DNA from: Acanthosepion esculentum
Taxonomy: Eukaryota > Mollusca > Cephalopoda > Sepiida > Sepiidae
DNA length: 64,000 bases
Direction of reading: 5' to 3'
NCBI GenBank assembly: GCA_964036315.1
Contig: OZ038479.1
Coordinates: 54,220,746-54,284,745, forward strand
Shown here one piece after another: positions 58,327 through 64,000 of the stretch (positions within the stretch are counted from its first letter, which is position 1; each line of letters opens with the position of its first letter). The translations under genes were made by a program, and so were the position numbers. The notes below the pieces were generated by a model that searched no databases, was not told the origin of the DNA, and was given only the letters and a program-made list of their open reading frames with translations.

Positions 58327-59110
58327 CAGGAGTCACCAAACTACGGCTGGTGATATCAATATATCCGCCCGTATTCGCAATGTGCTACAAACGAGCTAAA
58401 ATATAATTATTTATTTGGAATTATCAATAGATTACTTACTTAGACTTACTATGTAGAAAAAAATTAAAATGAATGTAAGTAAAAATGCCAAAATTTGGCC
58501 AATCTGGTTTTTGCATCTGACAGTAATATAAGTTTTACTTTTAGGAAAATCAGTAAAATAAAAAAATTGGCAACTTTTTGCGCTTTTTGTGTAAGTACGT
58601 ACAATGGAGTTTCTATGAAAAGCGATGACGGGCTTTCTGCAGCGACCATGTTTTAAGTTGCATTGCCATGTTTAAACTGGTTTGAAGATTGCCGTATATA
58701 AAAAAAGGACTGATTTCAGCGATTTATGTCATATATTTTGCTCTGAACTCATTATAAAATCAAAAATATATAAAGTCAGCACATGTAACGAGCTTGACTG
58801 ATGAACATTTTAAAGCAATTCTCTTGGTTGTATGCAGCAATTCCAAAGCAAATATCTTAAAAGATAAACGCCAGTTCCACAAATCTCACTAACCTTTTTT
58901 ACCCTTTTTAGTTTGTGAGATTCGGATACGTGCGCATCGGGTGTGATATGACTATTTTATTGCTAATGTCGCCTTGTTTGATAACTTTTTGGTAAATAAA
59001 TTTGTCTTGATTTTTTGTGTATTCAATGTATTGAACAAAACAAAATGGTTATCCTGCCCGCGCTCGTCATTCTCTAGGCTCTCTTTGAAAAAATAGTTTG
59101 GTGACGCTTG
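58327..59110. mobile_element. hAT-type MITE with 8-bp TSD
   Basis: The ends caggagtcaccaaactacgg and 'tagtttggtgacgcttg' are inverted. The 8-bp TTATAGAT is duplicated at 58319-58326 and 59111-59118 and fits the hAT target preference nTnnnnAn. At 784 bp it has no transposase. Confidence 0.8.
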
Positions 59111-59118
59111 TTATAGAT

Positions 59119-60119
59119 ATACAAAAAGGAAATAATTCTGATATTGACTGACCAGTATTCAATATCGGAAAGTATTAAATTATGATGTTTTAGTCTAATT
59201 TCATATCTTCTATTCAGCCAGGATCTATAATACTAAAACTCTAATTTTGTGTGCATGCCTTGTAATAAAATATGTGGGAAATTTGTCCCGGCTTTCCCAC
59301 ATGCAAGGGCTCCGCTAAAGTTAAAGGTGACAGAATCGATAAAGCAACAATGGCTTGGAAGTTTAGAGTGGACAATTCTCTCTTTTAGGTGGAAGAATAA
59401 AAACTCCAACCCTGGTCAGGGTGTAACAATAGAAGAAGAAAATGTTTATTTATATACGCAAAAAAAAAGGTAAAAAGGGTATATACAAAATATGAGAGAA
59501 AGAAAGGGAGAAAAAATTCCTTTAACTTAAAGGAAGAAAAAGTGTGCATATAAGGGCTTGCTCAAAAATATTTCCCTGGGCGCTTAAAAGTTCTTTAAGC
59601 AAGTAAATTGTTCTTAAGGGGTTAACACTCACATAAGATTTCTTCAGAGCTCTTTTTGAGGGGGAAACAATCTAAAGATCCGTAGTTTGTAGTTGAGTGA
59701 GTTTGTAGGCCGACGACAGGATTTTCAAGGTCCGAGAAAGCAGATTTTGAGTAGTTTTAGTCGAGGGCCAATATTCTGTCTTTAGAGCCCAACATGCAGA
59801 TTTTCTTCCTTGTTTCGTAAGCACCCCCCCCCAACTTTATGGCATATCAAATTACTTTTTTGTATATTTTCCAGCTCTCTCATTCATCAGAAAAAATATT
59901 CTTATCTCTGATAAGAATTAAGGCTTTGGGAGCAGGTTTTGGAAACAGGGATATATATCGGGGCAAAGATCAGAAAAGTGGATAAAACGTGAACTTGTAA
60001 AATATTGTAGTAATGGTTCTCAAATTAAATTCTGATAAATAAGCTCATCCCATCCACCCCTCGCTTGTAACCATCCACTATAATAAAATTAATGTTTTCA
60101 GCGTTAAAGCTGTATTAGT
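59119..60119. other. no gene recognised; possible LTR-like start at 59419
   Basis: TGTAACA at about 59419 and a nearby AATAAA-type sequence on the minus strand (complement of gtttatttatat) would suit an LTR end. Partial resemblance to the solo LTR at 3027 ('aaagttctttaa', 'gttgagtga', 'tccgagaaagcag/cgagagtccgcg') is suggestive only. Boundaries are not defined. Confidence 0.25.
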
Positions 60120-60136
60120 CAAATAAAGCTTCATAA

Positions 60137-60628
60137 AGGTCACCTCGAGGCTGTGTAATGGTTAGCGAGCTTGTCTTGCTAGAACAATTACGACTGCGTA
60201 GTGAGTTCAACCCTCATTGGGTGCCTTATACTTTCGGCCTTGTGCCACATCTAAGTTACGCTTGGAAAATCGCTAGTGTGTAAATCTCTCTCTCTCTCTC
60301 TCTCTGTTTAGGGGTTTGTAACACATTACTTATCATCTCTCAGTTGCGTCTCTGTCATTGGGCAGAGTGCACTCAGAGGAGACTCCGTCAAAGGACAGAG
60401 TCGCAACTAAGGAAAATTATGCTGAGGTGCCGGCTCTAAGGAACAGTTGCCCGAGGCCGCGCCTTCTCATTGCACTAGAGAGGGATTGGTGCACGCACCT
60501 AGGCTAGCGCAACTGACGGTTGCGGAGGCTCGGAAATTTTTGTTCCTAGCCCCGGTATACGCGCTCGGGCTCCCCACATTAAACCGACCTTGTATCACAA
60601 CCTGACCCCGTGAGAGGCTGAGTAAATA
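60137..60628 (+). mobile_element. GC-rich tRNA-headed SINE with 17-bp TSD
   Basis: caaataaagcttcataa is duplicated at 60120-60136 and 60629-60645. The head has a Box A-like tgtgtaatggttagcgagc and a Box B-like gtgagttcaaccc about 45 bp later. A (TC)n run at about 60285-60305 follows. The 3' half (60340-60620) is GC-rich ('cccgaggccgcgcc', 'ctagccccggtatacgcgct'), in sharp contrast with its surroundings. At 492 bp it is unrelated to the 22283 family. Confidence 0.75.
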
Positions 60629-60679
60629 CAAATAAAGCTTCATAAGCTTCTACTCAGAGTTGTTACTATGTAATAGAGT

Positions 60680-60712
60680 ATGTATGTATGTATGTGTGTG
60701 TGTGTGTTCTCG
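60680..60712 (+). repeat. (GTAT)n/(GT)n microsatellite
   Basis: A run of gtatgtatgtatg followed by tgtgtgtgtgtgtg. Confidence 0.9.
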
Positions 60713-61601
60713 AGATACTGCTTAAATGATAATACCACAACCAATTTAGGGGCATATTGTACTTTGAACCCATGCCAAGTGCAGAGACAAATTTAATTAC
60801 AATTAAAAAATGAGTTCTTTAGCCAGGGCGGTTTTTCTGTTTTTACGGCATTTTTATAGGAAATTCCGTATGTGTTTTCAATACACATTCTTATATCAAT
60901 CTGCATATATAAACAAGCACTTGCATATTATATCCCAAATGTTACGTGGGTGAAAAATAATAAACATGCATAATACATTATAACAAAATTATTTAAAAAA
61001 ATTAAATATACTTAACACAACACATATTTATATTTTACTACATTAGAACGATTTCATAAACAACTGCTTCAAAGGTGAAGAGGCTATATGACTAATGACT
61101 TGATGGTACATAAATAGATACATTATTTTGCATGTAAAAACTAATTTTAAAAGCCTTTTTAGAATCTTTAAAATTTTGGTTAAAAAAAAAAATCTTGTTT
61201 TTCTCGTGTCAAATGGAGACCATGAATTAATATGGGAAATTTGAATATCTTTTTATGGTAAAAAGCACAATGATTTGGAAATTCTTGCAAAAATCAGGTA
61301 ATTGTCAGATTTTAATGAAACTTGCAGGACTTATTCACATATGAATTCAATCATTTTTTAAATGTTACTTTTTTTTTTTATAAAATTCTTTTAAATTTAT
61401 TTATTTAATTTTTTTTAATCTATTATGCCCAACTTATTTAATTTTAATAAATTCTATTTTGTGGCACTTAATGTTTATATTAGTTATAAAGACATGTCCT
61501 CTGAGAATTTAAATAATCAACTTTTTTTCGTCAAACAGAACCCTCAATTAGAGAAAATCTGCTCTGAAATATAAAATAAAACATGCATTATTTAAAAGTA
61601 T

Positions 61602-62336
61602 CGTATTTGACGGTGTATAAGACGCACCCCAATTTCAGCAGGGGGAAACCAAGAAAAAATTAGTAATTAGTAAAATTAGTAAAATTATTAGTAAATGGTA
61701 CAGCCTAGGCTATATTTATGAGGTATTATTTTGGTTAAACAAGCCATGAATACAATTAAACGAAAAATAATAGGAAAAAAAGAAAACGAGCCTATAAAAA
61801 ATTTATTATATCCAACGGTAAGAAAACAAAATAAAAATCAAGCAGTTATTACAATTGAGTAAAACAGTACAGTTACCAATTTAAAATTCAGTCAAAATTT
61901 TTCCTTTCTGTACATTACAACCTGCGCCTTCTTGTAAAACGTCTTTTTAGCGGAATAATTAGGATATAAAAATTCTGCAATGCAACCGGTAGTTATCGTA
62001 AGAAAAATATTAATGAAACAAATATATTTTACAAATATACAATTTGAATTTATTGCATATAATTTTAGTGAAACAAAGTACTAATATTAAACGTGATGAA
62101 ATTATAATGAATGTTAACACTTTCACTCTGCATAATAGTGTAAAATTAAAAATGTAATGACAATATGAAAGTTACTCTCTAAAGTCTAAGACAATAGGAG
62201 TTGCCAGGTAGCTAATTTCGGCCGACTATCGCGAATTTTAAACCTATATATGGCATATAAGACGCAAGGAAAATTTAAAAGATATTATATTTATGTAAAA
62301 AAAAAAAAAAATGCGTCTTATATGCCGTCAAATACG
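61602..62336. mobile_element. TIR element with 'ataagacgca' ends
   Basis: Twenty-five-bp inverted termini (61602-61626 and 62312-62336), beginning cgtatttgacgg and ending ataagacgca, differ at two positions. A subterminal 'ggcatataagacgca' repeats at about 62251. No ORF is present and a target duplication is not clear. This is a 735-bp MITE-like element of undetermined superfamily. Confidence 0.7.
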
Positions 62337-62699
62337 TTATGTCATTATTTAATAAGAAAAACTTTAAATGCTTTTATGAATAAAATAAATTACGGACACT
62401 AAAAATACAAATCCATTTGTCATAAGAATCTTTTCACTAGTTAAATAAAGTCAAATCTGCAATTGGTATCATAGAAAAGCGGACTTTATTATTACATATT
62501 CATCTGGCACTGACTTGCCAGGTAAATGCAAAAATAGAATGTCATTCTAAAAATAAATACAGAACAGTCCAATTTAGAGAAATAGGTGAGGTTGTCTCTT
62601 CTACCTAGTACAATTTTATTACAATTAAAGAATTAAGGAATATATTTTCATCTAAAACTTGGGCATTTATATACCTACAAAAAACAAAACAAAAAAAAA

Positions 62700-63270
62700 A
62701 CGGACTGTCAAAAGGACAGTTTTTTTCCATTGACACTGCTATTATTTTAACTACCTTCACTTATGACGAAAGTGAATTTATATATTTTTTTGTTCTTGCG
62801 TATTTATAACAAAAATATTAAACACTATTAGTAGATTGTTGATTATTTACAAGAATAATTGTATATTTACAACATCCTCAAAACTAATGCAATATTTATC
62901 ATTTACCAATTTACAATGTGAAAACAATCTTTTATTCATAAATTTATAAACATTTACTTACTAAATTATTAGAATATGTGGATCAATTATAAGGAAATTC
63001 TTATTATTTAGCATTTTATAAAGTTTGAATTGATTGGCAATTAACCGATGTTTTGTGAACCATTCCAATAAACAATGTAATAAATAAATAGTTTTTATTA
63101 TTTTTGTTGTCAATTCTCAAGAATAAAAAAAACATAAATTCGCTATCATATGTTTAGGTATTATTAAAATTCTAATCATCATTTTTTCTAACAATAGACA
63201 TTGGAAAAGAGTGAAGGTAATTAAAATAATGGCAGAGTCTAGGCAAAAAAAAGTCCTTTTCAATCTCCAT
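62700..63270. repeat. fold-back element, copy 3
   Basis: The left terminus (ggacagtttttttccattga, cactgctattattttaacta) and right terminus (gtaattaaaataatggcaga, gtctaggcaaaaaa) are inverted, with about 150 bp of further subterminal complementarity. Confidence 0.6.
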
Positions 63271-63479
63271 CTTATTGCAGGTATGAAGGTTCAATATTTA
63301 TAATAAATTTTACATTTGATCTTCAAAGACTTTTTTTTTTGCTGTAGGGATGCAAAAAGCAATTATCTTCCTTTTTTGCAGCCGGTGGGTGAAGATTGAC
63401 AGTTGCTGTTTAGACAGTGAGAAAGGAGAATGAATGAAAGCCATGTATATTAAATTAACAAACTTGTACCTTCATGCCT

Positions 63480-64000
63480 GAAAAAAAGTCTTTCAAAAGG
63501 ATGGTTTTTCCATTGACACTGCTATAATTTTAACTATCTTCACTTTTTGACAATGTTTATTGTTTTATAAAATGTTGATTTGAATTGTAATAAAACTTAA
63601 ACATATGATGAAAGTGAATTTATACATCTTTTTTTACTTCTTGAGAACTGACAACAAAATAATCAGCACTATTTATTTACACTTTGAGTGTTTATTGGAA
63701 TGGTTGGCAATCTTTATAAAATGGTAAATAATAAGGATTTCCTTATAGATGGTTCACACATTTTAATAATTCAGTAAATTATAAATGTATGAATAAAAAT
63801 TTGTTTTCATATTTATTCCTTTATAAATTGGTAAATGATAAATATTGCATTGCATTCGTTTTAAATTGAATTAGTTTTTAGAATGTTGTAAATATAAAAT
63901 TATTCTTGTAAATATGTCTGTTTGATTTTAAAATTCACACGGAAGAAAGTCATGAATAATCTTTGTCAAAGGATACATTAATTTCTTGCTTCAGAATTCA
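63480..64000. repeat. fold-back element, copy 4, running off the window
   Basis: It begins 'aaaagtctttcaaaaggatg' and 'ccattgacactgctataatt' like copy 3. The interior follows to about 63910, after which sequence resembling 46740-46800 ('gtcatgaataatctttgtca', 'aaaggatacattaatttctt') continues to the window end. Confidence 0.5.

Overview
This window looks like nuclear DNA from an AT-rich invertebrate. The evidence is large poly-C2H2 zinc-finger arrays with TGEKP linkers, tRNA-headed SINEs, Ty3/gypsy, Tc1, piggyBac, hAT and Tigger-type debris, and polypyrimidine-AG splice-acceptor-like sites. There are no bacterial operons, rRNA genes or CRISPR arrays. A mollusc or another invertebrate with expanded zinc-finger genes (for example a chelicerate) would fit, but the sequence alone does not settle the phylum.

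The dominant architecture is a large diverged inverted duplication. The left arm (about 2.8-16.2 kb) reappears, reverse-complemented, as the right arm (about 27.0-42.7 kb), around a non-duplicated spacer of about 11 kb. Each arm carries one long zinc-finger ORF near the spacer: 18 fingers on + at 13.7-15.3 kb and 20 fingers on - at 27.8-29.5 kb. Both ORFs are followed by decayed fingers, and both arms share an in-frame stop just upstream of the ORF. Because the arms are paralogous, each serves as an empty-site control for the other. Three left-arm insertions are recognised this way: a solo LTR (3027-3745), a TAGGTACC-ended element nested in an older relative (6276-8231), and a rearranged SINE with a 12-bp target-site duplication (12382-12750). 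The right arm has its own novelty, a 10 x 42-bp minisatellite grown from half of a decayed zinc finger (27114-27533).

The left edge (0.5-2.85 kb) is a broken Ty3/gypsy pol on the minus strand. The spacer holds a SINE relic, a 1.2-kb deleted LTR retrotransposon with a Tigger-like MITE inside it, a Tc1 transposase fragment, and a SINE that starts in an 83-bp palindrome. Right of the duplication are a piggyBac relic split by a 1.88-kb TAGGTACC element (43.0-46.5 kb), tandem low-copy repeats, and a third zinc-finger array (50.5-51.7 kb, minus) with dying flanks. Further right are more copies of the TAGGTACC family, a hAT-type MITE, a GC-rich tRNA-headed SINE with a 17-bp target-site duplication, another TIR element, and fold-back repeats to the end.

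The only convincing intact coding sequences are the three zinc-finger arrays, presumably DNA-binding proteins. Whether they are expressed cannot be seen here. The rest is transposon-derived or AT-rich DNA without recognisable genes. Percent identities and copy numbers elsewhere in the genome could not be computed.
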